Source: Suillus spraguei
Taxonomy: Eukaryota > Basidiomycota > Agaricomycetes > Boletales > Suillaceae
Direction: 5' to 3'
DNA length: 64,000 nt
Assembly (NCBI GenBank): GCA_016800925.1
Contig: JABCPU010000125.1
Location: 105,192 to 169,191, forward strand
Of the stretch, positions 1 through 10,075 are shown piece after piece. The notes beneath the pieces were generated by a model, which saw nothing but the letters and a program-made list of their open reading frames with translations, had not been told where the DNA came from and did no database searches. The position numbers and the translations under genes were made by a program. How positions within the stretch are numbered: the stretch's first letter is position 1; each line of letters begins with the position of its first letter.

Positions 1-146
1 ATTCTTTGGTGGTTGTCATGATGATGAGTTGTCTGGTGAGTTATACTTTCTTGGTGCCTACACGCGCTGTCTTTCTGTCCATTAGGGCTTATCAGGGTTC
101 AGGGTCGAAGACTAGGTAGTCGACGATCAGATTGACTTTAATATTT

Positions 147-622
147 TGTTACAAACTGGGATGGTGTCACCAGTGACAGTGAAAAGACACAGATGGTCTG
201 CTGGGAAGTTCTACAATGTCCAGAAGAGGACAAGGTAAGAGTACAAGGAACGCGTTCCGAGTATGATCAAGGGTTCAGCCTCAAAGATAGATCTAAGAGG
301 TTCTACGAGAATAGAGACTAAGGCTAAGGAGTGCTTAGACTTAGAGACGATTCAAGACGACTTAGGTTGGAGGCCTAAGCGAAGGATATTCCAGGTAAAA
401 CCCAGTAAGATTAAAGTAAAGTATCAAGCGTAATACAATGTGCTTAAATAGGTCAATATGTGCGCATGGACCAAGAGAGGTGTGAGAATGTAAATGCATA
501 TCCAAAGAAGGAAGGCAACTATAGTACAGATGCATTGAGCATATGAGTCAGAGTCACGTTATGTAATATACAAGTAAAGGAGACAAAGAGAAAAATGAAT
601 AGGGGCACGTACGACTGTAACA
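147..622. mobile_element. possible solo LTR
   Basis: The segment starts TGTTACA and ends TGTAACA, a perfect 7-bp inverted terminus of the TG...CA type seen in LTRs. The interior is purine-rich and non-coding, in the style of the better supported LTRs at 18.1 and 19.7 kb. The five bases on either side (TATTT and ATCTT) do not match, so no target-site duplication supports the boundary. No gene is seen in 1-1170. Confidence 0.25.
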
Positions 623-1093
623 ATCTTAATGATGAGATCAAGAGTATTCAGTCAAACTGAATTACTAGCTGAAAAATGAGTGCTACATGACTAAGTATAA
701 CCTCACCCATCAGGTAAATGAACATAGGTTTTTGTGCAAGGAATGTGTACAAAACAACAAGGAGGCTGCCGTCACTCATCAATGTACCCTGGAGGCAAAG
801 GATTCGGAGATCTGCCTCTGTAAAACAGAGGTGAAGATGCACACTGCACTGGCAAATGCGCATGCTGAGGAGGCAGCAACACTTCATTTGAAGATTCAAT
901 TCTGTCAGTTAACTAATAGTTCTTGAGGCTCTTGTTGTTGTAGTGTCTTACTTCTCTTACTTCATGTATGTCATACTCATGTCCTCTATGCTATGCTGTT
1001 ACTATACTGCCCTTATGTCTTCCTGATGCTTGCTAATGTAGCTTGTGTACAATTGGTTTGTCAATAAATCATGATGCTGTTTCTCATTTGTGT

Positions 1094-1154
1094 GAAACTA
1101 CATGTACATTTGAGGGGAAAATTGAAACTACAAGTACATTTAAGAGGGAAAATT
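1094..1154. repeat. two-copy 30-bp tandem repeat
   Basis: A 30-bp unit starting GAAACTACATGTACATT is followed directly by a 31-bp near copy starting GAAACTACAAGTACATT. It lies just past the 3' end of the Harbinger-like transposase and may be part of that element's end. Confidence 0.6.
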
Positions 1155-1170
1155 GAAAATATAGCTGCTA

Positions 1171-2317
1171 TCATTGTCTATGTTGTGCCTTTGAGTGAGG
1201 GCTGTCAAATAACTCATCCATCAACCTCTCACGATGAGCATGGCCAGGAGTCCCTTCATATAATCTGTCACCTACTTGATCATTCTCATCTGGTCCTTCA
1301 GCTGCCTCTTGAGACACAAAGTTACTGGCCTCTTGATGAGACCAATTGACTGAGCCCTGGTCCTGGGTCCAAGCATGATCTTCTTCAAACCATATAATCA
1401 TGTCATGTAGGATCAGACAACATTGGATCCAATAGACTGCTGTGCATAAGTCATCCGCAGAAAGAATTGACATTCTGTCAGAGATCTTGGAGAGATTAAA
1501 ACTGGCCTTTTAATGCAGCAAATGCATGCTCAACTCGTACACGGACCTAGATAAATAAAATAAAAATCAGAAAATAAAGGGACAAACAGTAGAAAGATGA
1601 AAATTAAATATTCTCTGATTTGCTGTCAGCCGTCCATTGTGGGGCTTCTTGAAAGGGGCAATGCACCAGGTGTCCAGTGGATAGGCACTGTCTACCCAGA
1701 CCCAGTGGCCAGGTGGAAGAAGCATATCATGTTCTTGATAGATACGAGTGGATCTGAATGCATATGCATCATGGACACTTCCAGGATGACCAAGAGAGTA
1801 GTCCACTATAAGAAGGTTGTGGGGCATAACAATGGCCTTAATAAATTTATTTTAATTTTAATCATCTTTTTAAAATAATATGACATACCTGACAGCCCAG
1901 AGAATATTTTGATTTCCTGTCATAAAAAGCCTGATGTTAAAATACAGGTGTCTCATACAGATCAATTGATGTCCCATCAACAGCTAAAACTTCATTCTGC
2001 CACTCAGGGCAAGTGGTTACCCTTGCAGTATGTTTCTGAGCAAGCTCAAAGTCCTGTGAATCATGTGGGTGGAAGCCCATGAATGCATCATGCTAGTCAA
2101 GCAGTGCAACTGTTACACAATTAGTGCAGTTGACCACAGACCCAACACTAACACCAGCCCATTCAGACACATCCTGGAGGGTGATGGAATTGCCACAGTG
2201 GCCAGCACGGTTGAGAAAAATAGCAACTTGGATAGAGACAGGAAGCTGGAGATTATTGGCTACCTCAGCCCAGGTGCTTCTAATATGCCAGGCACACCAT
2301 CTGAGACACCTTCTCAA
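1171..2317 (-). pseudogene. PIF/Harbinger-type DDE transposase, decayed
   Basis: Read on the minus strand the translation follows the DDE_Tnp_4 (PIF/Harbinger) nuclease order. First comes a helical segment with FLNRAGHCGN and EWAGVSVGSVVNCTN, then VLAVDGTSIDLYE (first catalytic region), then GHPGSVHDAYAFRST with WVDSAYPL (second), and a C-terminal piece with RERLMDELFD. At least two stops break it: TAG at 2093-2095 (after VALLD) and TAA near 1937-1939 (in the DLYETPVF region). An intron probably lies near 1840-1890. Upstream on the same strand is a 69-bp tandem repeat. No terminal inverted repeat or target duplication was resolved. This is a dead copy; the family assignment rests on motif order and is fairly sure. 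Confidence 0.75.
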
Positions 2318-2457
2318 ACCCCTCCCTCTTTAATCTCCCCAAGCACTTCTAACACGCCAGGTACACCATCCAAGACACCTTCTCAAACTCCTTCCTTGCT
2401 AATCCCCCAGGTGCTTCTAACACACCAGGTACACCATCCAAGATGCCTTCTCAAACT
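2269..2457. repeat. tandem repeat, ~69-bp unit, 2.7 copies
   Basis: The block CAGGTGCTTCTAA begins copies at 2271, 2340 (as CAAGCACTTCTAA) and 2408. Each is followed by a variant of GCCAGGCACACCATC and CCTTCTCAAAC. On the plus strand one frame reads as Thr/Pro/Ser-rich repeats, on the minus strand it lies upstream of the Harbinger-like N-terminus. The 69-bp then 68-bp spacing means that no single frame is kept through all copies. Confidence 0.75.
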
Positions 2458-2989
2458 AAGATGTCATCCACGTCTCCCAGGTGTCTCATGTTGTGCTATG
2501 CCATTGCTATCGCCAATTCTGACATCAGACAGCACAACCAGTGTTCATATCCTCGTCACTCCTCCTCAGCACTATTCTGGTACCCAGCCCTCCATTTTAC
2601 TGTCATCCTGGTACCTTTGTTATGCACTCTTGCATTGTGCTCCTCCTTCCCCACTCTAATTTAGCTCCATGGCACTGGGCATTGGAAAGTCTGCTGTTGC
2701 ATTTACTGTAGCTGAAAGGATGAGGGGTCTGGAAGTAACAGAGGAGAGAAACAGCTCTGAGGAACATATCATGATAATACAGTAGTTGATTTTAGCTCAT
2801 GCCCTCAGTATCACTCAGATTTTGTGACTTAGTATTTTTTTTCAACATTTAATACTCGTTATTATGAATATATGACTCTCATTTCACCAAGTGTTGTTTG
2901 AATGTCCGATAGCATGCCGATGTATGCCAATGATTATGGCAGCTTTGTAGTCATGTTTCCTGCTTACTCTACCTGAGCTTTAGCAAGCC

Positions 2990-3330
2990 TTATGAAAGTT
3001 ACTCTGAGTACCTCTATTGCTGAGACAGCACCTGACCCCAAAATGATGATATTTGGAGATGAGGCTGTGAAAGGTGACAGAACAACCATTTGACGCCATG
3101 GGAGATCAAAAATTGGAACAAGGTACGTCAAACTTTTTATCTATTTGTATGTAACAACTATCTTATTTAAGATGTGTTCAAAGGAAATGCTTCATACAAG
3201 GCAAGTGCTACCTGATCCTGCCAATCCTGACTCTCAATGGGATCTTTACTTACAACATTATTGAAGGACCAGTTACAAGTGAGTGCTTCGTGCAATTCCT
3301 GTGTGAACATGTGGTGAGTCTTATGGATTT
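2990..3330 (+). pseudogene. DDE-type transposase relic
   Basis: A split coding relic. The first part reads ETAPDPKMMIFGDEAVKGDRTT, and the second part, after a probable 49-bp intron at 3123-3171, reads LPILTLNGIFTYNIIEGPVTSE and FVQFLCEHVV. This matches the DDE_3-like (Tc1/pogo-related) transposases common in mushrooms, whose second block normally reads like LTLDGI..YDIIEGPVTSERF. A TGA at 3091-3093 stands where an Arg codon is expected. The rest of the domain downstream is missing. This is a fragment only, identified by motif order. Confidence 0.6.
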
Positions 3331-3572
3331 GTCATGTTTTGAGAGGATGATATTCAAAAATTTGAGATAGTTGGTCTTGGAGATGTGGAATACAAGTTCC
3401 TTGACTTTCATAGATTTGACTTTACTACTCAGACTCGGATGCAGGATAGGATAGACGACAATAAATGTATTGATGTACAAGTAACCTCCATAGCCTATTT
3501 GAGAAGAGTCCGTATAACCTTCAAATCCGCATACTGCTTTGCGTCTGAAAAGTATACTTTGGCAATTCCATA

Positions 3573-5026
3573 TTAGTTGGTGGTGTCAGAAGTGAACGGG
3601 GTTTGGGCAAAACCGACGCGGTTATTGTCGGAATCGAACACAGTGTAGAAGCGCTGGAGGAATACGTAGCCATTAATAAAGGAATACCCTACGCCAATGG
3701 ATGTGTCAAGGCTTTTAACGACGAGAAATATATCATCGACATTGCCACCAAAAATGTAGTTGAGAAAACGAGGCCAGATCTGCGCATGAGGTTCGAGATT
3801 GTATATTTCCTGTGCAAATGGTGAACAAGGGGTGTGGGGGCTGACAGAATTGACGTACACGGCCAATCCAGAATTTTAAGACACGTAGGACCTCGTATTT
3901 TTCAGTGGTAATCTGGAGAAGACCATTCGCATTCACAATACCGCCGGTTGCATCCTTATACTTTTCATAGGCATCTAAGGAACGCTGATGAGACCATTGT
4001 TACTCGCTGCACTCAAAATACAATACACACCGGAGGCAATGTAAAGAAATGTACAACCACAATCCACAATCCCAGAGGTACGGCGTATTAGTTCTGTATC
4101 GCCGTAGGTGATCCTCTGCTTGATACCCCAATACCGCGATGAGGGGGGGACACTGGTGACAGGACTGAAACAAAACAATTACTCTCAGTCTGGATTGATC
4201 CAGAAGCTGAGGTGCCTTACGTGTATTGAATTGTGCCCGTGTACTTGGTATGGTCGACTCCACCAAAGGTAAGTTGTCCATGGTTGATTACACCTTGATC
4301 GACGGGCTGGAAAAAGATACCGACAACAGACTGATAAATGGCGTGTTGCCTAAACAGGTATTCAGTGACAGGCGGGATCGTGTATCTTCGTGAATTTAGA
4401 TTTTGTAGGGCGCCGAGGCTTGACACTTCAGGCCCGATGCCAAGGACACCGTCAAAACCGAGCGGAGTAGAAGCAACAGCGATTGGCATCTCGGTGATGG
4501 AGAGCTCATTAGTGAGAGTTAAATGATCTCTGAATATAGTTCCTATAGATACTGATCGTAGGTGTTTTCAACTTATGATATTGTTGTACGTCATACCTTG
4601 GAAGGAGCCAAATTTGTAATCGACCGCCACAACCTCGCCAGTGTTGACGCCGGTGGGGCTCACGTACGCATTGTCGGCGCCAACCCATGTGATCGAGCTA
4701 GAGCTGTCGACAATCAAGTTGTCTTCAATAATACATTAGAAGCCGCATGTTTTCTCAGCGTTGAACTTACAGGTTATGGGGGGATCGCCAACGTTAACTG
4801 CTACGGTGTAGCCCATAAGCATGTTTAACAAAGGGACATCAGCACGTGGGCCATGCATGCTGTATTCCCTGAAGGCTGCCATGCGAGCTTCATCGTGCCG
4901 CAAGATGTCAGTAACATTGGAGAATGTTCGCCTCATGGGGAGGGTGATGAGGGAATTCCGAACTTCAATGGGCGATCCCGTGACTGAGGAAGCCAGGAGC
5001 GCCAACAAGGATACAACGGAGAACAT
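3573..5026 (-). CDS. secreted A1-family aspartic protease (polyporopepsin-like), unusual active site
   Basis: Predicted secreted pepsin-fold protease. The start at 5026 gives a signal peptide (FSVVSLLALLASSVTG) and a propeptide with an RRTFSNVTDILRHDEAR stretch. Introns visible: 4723-4770 (48 bp), about 4542-4596, about 4164-4222, and one after the second active-site motif. The first catalytic loop reads LIVDSSSSITW instead of the usual DTGSS, the second reads GIVDCGCTFLY instead of DTGTT; both Asp are kept but the flanking Gly/Thr are changed. The C-terminal part has HAQIWPR, FINGYVFLQRFYTVFD and NRVGFAQ, all family landmarks. A frame break lies near 3860-3880 and would be resolved by one missing or extra G plus a short intron. 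It could be an inactive paralogue or a decaying gene. Confidence 0.8.
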
Positions 5027-5238
5027 GACTTACTGGAAAGTCATATCATACTCGGTTATATACGTGATAGCGAACGCGATGGCAATGTTGAGCACCTTAG
5101 CCACGTCAGTCCCCCTCGAAAAAGTGATGACGAGATAGTTACGATGCGAGTCATCGCGAGTGCAAGGATTCTACTTCCCATAAATGTGGTAAGAGACAGT
5201 TTGCTTTCGATCCTGGCAAGTTATTCCTGAATCTCAGT

Positions 5239-5315
5239 GTTGTCAGGTGCCAGTCAGTCAAGTGTTGAGCAGAAATAGTCAGTCAGCACTGACTGACTTG
5301 ATTTGACCTGACAAC
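5239..5315. repeat. 77-bp imperfect hairpin
   Basis: GTTGTCAGGT at 5239-5248 is matched by its exact reverse complement at 5306-5315. The interior carries further AGTCAGTCA / TGACTGACT arms, so the whole segment can fold. It lies ~250 bp past the stop of the tyrosine-recombinase retrotransposon, where terminal repeats of such elements would be expected, but a matching copy at the other end was not found. Confidence 0.6.
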
Positions 5316-5568
5316 TAGTCGGTGCATCAGCATCAGAGAACGGATAAATCCTTGATATTGTAGCTGTGGGAAGTATCAACGTTGCAACTTGCAGAAAGTC
5401 CAGGAATCGGAATCTATGCTTTCGATGTGCGGTGGCTATTTTGGAAATGCGATTATGTATTCGGCGTGGAGAATGAAATACTAGTTGGTAAACGACAGGC
5501 AAGGAAGAGTCACTACTATCATGGTACACGCAATCGGCAGCCCCCAGAAGTCGGCAGTCACGCAAATG

Positions 5569-8500
5569 TCACTGTAAGTCACGACATGTCACTTGAGCCA
5601 GTTTCAAAGTCAGCTCAGCACTGCTGAGCTGGATATACTTTCTGAATTCATCAGAGGACCACCGACCTGCTGCCTGAATAAGGTCTGGAGCCATTCCCAC
5701 AATCGCAAGTGCAGTTGCACCTCCAGCCCTCATTGAATGTCCTGACATCGCGTTACCACAGTGTCGACGTAAGTGTCGTAAGAACCAACTTCTAGTTGGT
5801 ATGGCGCCCGTGCTCGACAACCAAAATGCCGGCCGACTTGGAAATGCAGTGTCACGAAACGTCAAATAGCAATGGATGAGCGGAAGAGGGTCCAAATCAA
5901 TAACAGAACGTGACGGGATGAGGATAGTGGTGCCAGTCCCCAAACTGTCATTCTTCTGGGAAGGCAGTGTATATGACATGGCGGTGTCGGTGATAGTGAG
6001 TGTGTGTCGTAAAGGCACCTTCCGGTAAGTCTGATGGCTGATTGCATCTGGCCAGGTCAATTCTGCAAGACGTTGGAGTGTTGCAAAACCGGTGAATAAC
6101 AGAGCAAGGAAGAGACTATCATCATGTTGCAGTGAAGAACCAAAAAACAAGTGCACACATTGCAAGTCATCCACACACAAAGGTAACTTCCTTTGTATTG
6201 GTTTTGACATACGGGGTTTGCAACCACGGAGAGTCCGTGCAACCAAGGGTGAACATCGCGCGGCCCGTACCATGGGGTATGTGTCCTCTAGCTGACTGGC
6301 GATGCCCGAAAGATATGAGTCAACTGACTGAGGTTCAATATGGTGTGATAACCATACAACATAAAAAGATAATGTACCCACTGTGGGATCAATAGGGAGG
6401 TGGTGCAGCCGACAGAAAGTGATGTAAGAGTTGAGATGTGAGTCGTAAACAGACGCAGTAGTGGAATCAATAGCAAAACCAAGTGCCACTGAACGTTCAT
6501 ATAAAAGATGCTCATGTGTCCAGGCTTGCCATACAGGCTGCCTGGATGATAGTGAAACTTGCATCATTTTTTTTGCTGCCCCCAGCGCATTCCGAGGGGG
6601 TTTGAAATAAATAAAAAAGCTGGCATCTGGTGCCAACTCCAAAACTCTTTCGTTTTGAAAACGTGAGAGTGCGTCGGCAACCATATTCTCACATCCACTA
6701 ATGTGCTCTACATGTAAGTCCACCTCATACTCGAGTAGAACATCCATTGCCGAGAGCATGATGGAATTATAAGGAGGATGCGCACGGAGAGAGTTGAACA
6801 TCGACACTGTATTTGTGTTATCGGTGTATATGAGCATTCGGGGTGGGACTTCTGTCATGTTAGGGATTGCGTGAATTGCGGAGCAAACCGCCAATGCTTC
6901 GAAGAAAAAGATGGTGTTTTTAGGAGCATCCGCAGGCAAAGATGATTGACCCGCAAAGTTATCATGAGGGAACCAGAGACCCATTCCTACACCAGATGCG
7001 TCGGTATAAGCAACCACAACATCATCAGATGATGGATCAAAATCCAAAGATTTGTAAAACATGAGCCCAGGTAAATGTTCCATATGATCAGCCATCCAAG
7101 TGAGTTTGCAAATGATAGGATTGTTGACATGAAGGCGTGTGCGTGGTTGAATTTTCCCGTGAATCTTCTCATAGTACACAGCCGAAAGTCCTGGTTTGAG
7201 CAAAGGGAAAATATTGAAACACCATTCGCACCATCCGGCAAGCTGTTGATATTCACGAAGCGTCCAACGATAGTTTTTACAGGCAAAGTCACGTAGATGC
7301 TTGATCAACTCATTCTTTTTGTGCCTCGGCAAAGTAGCAGACATAGTGTTAGGGTCGACGTCAAAACCAATAATGGTCAGAGTTGAACCAAAGAGTTGTT
7401 TGGGACAATCATGAGGGATTCCGAGCTCATCCCAGAGTTGTAACAGACAAGTCTGTTTCTCAGGGTAGTCAGTTTGATAAGGCGGATAGTACAACATACG
7501 CTCTGCTAGCTCAAATGAAAAAGAGTCGTCCATATGAAGTTTAAGAGCATTGATAAGCATGCGATGAATTGCAATCCAAGTGACCAGTGACATAAACGAG
7601 ATCCAAACCTTAGGGGATCCTCATTCTCCAAAGTTATTGCAACGATCCACATGACGTTGACCTTGTACCGTTAGCACTTGCTTGGTTTGGTGCATAGGTA
7701 ATCGCCGAAAAGCTTGAGAAACATCCGATTTAAAAAGGACCAATTTATCATTAGGATGTTCTTGTCGAAATTGCAGCAGGGAAGCACCAAGCGAATGCAA
7801 ACCGTCAAGTTTGGTGCCTCTAATGGCATCTGAATCAATCATGGAGTTCAGCGAGTATTCTCCTGCTGTGTGATCCACTACAAGGCGTAGTTTATCTGAA
7901 TTGGGTTTAGGGACGGTATGCATTGGCACACTGTACATTCTGGGGAATAAAGCTAGACCAAAAGACTCTGATACACGTCCAAGACATATTTCTTCTCGTA
8001 GCTGTTCCTCAATAAACTTTTCTTGATCTGCTGATTTTGCACATGTGTGCATTGAGTTATCGTTTATAGAGGGATATGACTCATCCGAAGCATCTGCCCA
8101 TGGCCAAAAACCTTCATGTAAGGCTCGACACACCGACAAAACGAAAGGTTGATTTGGATGGTCAGCAAGGAGAACTTGAAACAGATCAACATTGATCGGT
8201 GTTACTATTTTGAAGAGATCTGGATAATTGCATACTGTGCGGGCTGCATCACTGTCCATAAGGTAAGTAGGAGCCTCTGGGACAGGATCCGCATACTCTG
8301 TAGAATGTGTGGTTGGGCTAAATGAATTATCAGTTGGCGACCAAATTAGCCCTCGGCGAAAACGCGGATGTTTAAGGTATTTTTCAGGCTGATTTAGTGT
8401 TCCTGTCCTCATGATGTTTTGTTTTGACATGACAATGGGCACAGATATACGTCCATTTTGTTTGACATTGCAGACGTGTGTGTAACGACAGGTGGCTGCA

Positions 8501-9663
8501 CTGCGTGTGCATTCACCATTATTCCATTTATGGCAGGGTTCTCGTTTGGTGACATTTTCTCGACCTCCTCCAGTGGATTTGTTAGATTCCTCTGTTTCAT
8601 TATGCAGTCTTCCTCCAGCGGAGAAATGAGAGCTGTAGATGTCCATGAAGCACTCAAAGTCTGACAATTCATACCTGCGAGTGTTTCCAACTCTGAATCT
8701 GACAGATTTGTCATATCTGATGACTTGTTCATGGCAGCTTTCCGATTGTTGATCGAATTGTTCATTAATGTGTTCTGAGTAGGCATTAAGTTCAGCCTGT
8801 CAGAACAGGAAAGCGAATTTGAGAGCTCATGAGGCTCTGTTCCATGCAGCATTCCAGTGGCCTTGCTTGGTAATTTTCTTTGTGGCCATTTCAGAGACTC
8901 CATAGGTAAATTCAACATCTCTGATGGATTCTGTATGTTTATTAACTGATCTTGATGTAGTGATGATGGTGTGGATGGCATCAAGATTGAGGCTTCGTCT
9001 GGCAATGATATCAGCCCATCTGGATTTATAAAACTCTGGACTCCGTTCATGATACATGAGTTTGAGTTTGGCTTGTTTCTGATCCTGTGCCCAATTTTGT
9101 AAGATGTGGACAGTTTGTCTGAGGTTTGCTGATAGGGGCCTGGATGGTTCTTCATTAACTGTTGATTTGAGTTTAAGACAGGTAAAGTCAAGTTTAGGTC
9201 ATTTCCGAGCAGGTTCTCCTGGCTCGACACTGACTTGTTGACTCCTGTTATCCTCTGCAGTAAACTCTTCTTCAATCTGTGCGGGATCAGACATTGGTTC
9301 TGCTGAACGTCATACTCTGGATGTGCCCGCTGCTCTTTGTCCAGCCTGATTTTGTTCTGACTCCCATTCATTGAGCATTGTAAGGTATATAGCTGCGATA
9401 ACGGACGGGTCTTCCCCTGAGCCAAGGGGTAAGCTTTCTTTGATGATCCCATAGATAACATAGGAGGCATCAAATTTCATTCCTTTGGCAGACCTGAAAT
9501 CTTGGATGACATTGAGGCATCTCTTCACCATGTCTTGTTGGGGTAGATGTGCTCTATCAGGCTCGGTTTTAACTGAAGACCCCCGTATTCCAGGTCCTCT
9601 TAGAGATGCTTGTGTTTGTGTCGTATTGCTGGCATTTGTATATGAGTTACATGGATCTGACAT
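5569..9663 (-). pseudogene. tyrosine-recombinase retrotransposon polyprotein (gag-RT-RNaseH-YR)
   Basis: One reading frame of ~1365 codons runs from ATG at 9663 to the stop at 5569. In order it holds: a gag-like part (SPEFYKSRWADIIARRSLNL, VEFTYGVSE); a CCCH-type zinc finger (CHKWNNGECTRSAATCRYTH); an RT with VPKPNSDKLRLVVDHTAG, FKSDVSQAFRRLP and the HMDD catalytic box; an RNase H-like part with YTDASGVGMG, YTDNTN and ENMVADALSR; and a C-terminal tyrosine recombinase with LQRLAELTW, GHSMRAGGATALA and GRWSSDEFRKYI (R, HxxR, W, Y). There is no integrase or protease. This is the DIRS/Ngaro/PAT class. Five in-frame stops, all TGA, sit at 9310-9312, 9199-9201, 8827-8829, 8800-8802 and 7621-7623. 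Otherwise the frame is open, so the copy is young but dead, unless the stops are assembly artefacts. Terminal repeats were not resolved. Confidence 0.88.
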
Positions 9664-9910
9664 ATGCTTGGAAGTATGACCAAATTTTAAAGAAATTCAA
9701 GATGACACAAAATAAAATGGTGCTGAATGTGCACGAGCAGATGGTGCTCAGAAGACAAGTGTGCGACGTGCAGATCAAAACCAACTGATCAGTCAGGCAC
9801 TTTATCTAGATTGATAAAGGGGCCTCTAAGTATGATGCAGAGTCACAAGGTTGTTTCGACCAGTGTCACGAATCGATTCAACTTAGTTAAACAAGTTTAA
9901 CTCCGATTAA

Positions 9911-10047
9911 ACCCAGCCCAACCTTATTTCTCAAACTGCGGCTGGAAGAAAACATTTGTAAATAGTCTCAGCCACAGTGGCAAAACCCTTCGGCACTTGA
10001 AAAAAATCAAAAATCGAGTAGGTATATGTATGTTAATTAAATATATA
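9911..10047 (+). repeat. left terminal inverted repeat
   Basis: This matches the reverse complement of 15159-15303 along its whole length, apart from an 8-bp gap near 9935 and a handful of substitutions. It holds CTTCGGCACTTGAAAAAAAT and the AT-rich inner end TTAATTAAATATATA. The inner end is 28 bp before the helicase start codon. Confidence 0.88.
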
Positions 10048-10075
10048 ATATTCCATTTGAGCACTTAGTCATCAT

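Noticed and set aside
648..926. Overlapping open frames on both strands near 650-930
   Set aside because: No family resemblance and mirrored on both strands; typical of chance frames.
2063..2659. 198-codon Thr/Pro-rich frame on the plus strand
   Set aside because: It reads through the 69-bp tandem repeat antisense to the Harbinger-like transposase, and the repeat spacing breaks its frame.
8409..9473. 354-codon frame within the retrotransposon, minus strand
   Set aside because: It lies in a different frame from the zinc finger and RT. The true frame, broken only by TGA, carries the recognisable gag blocks.
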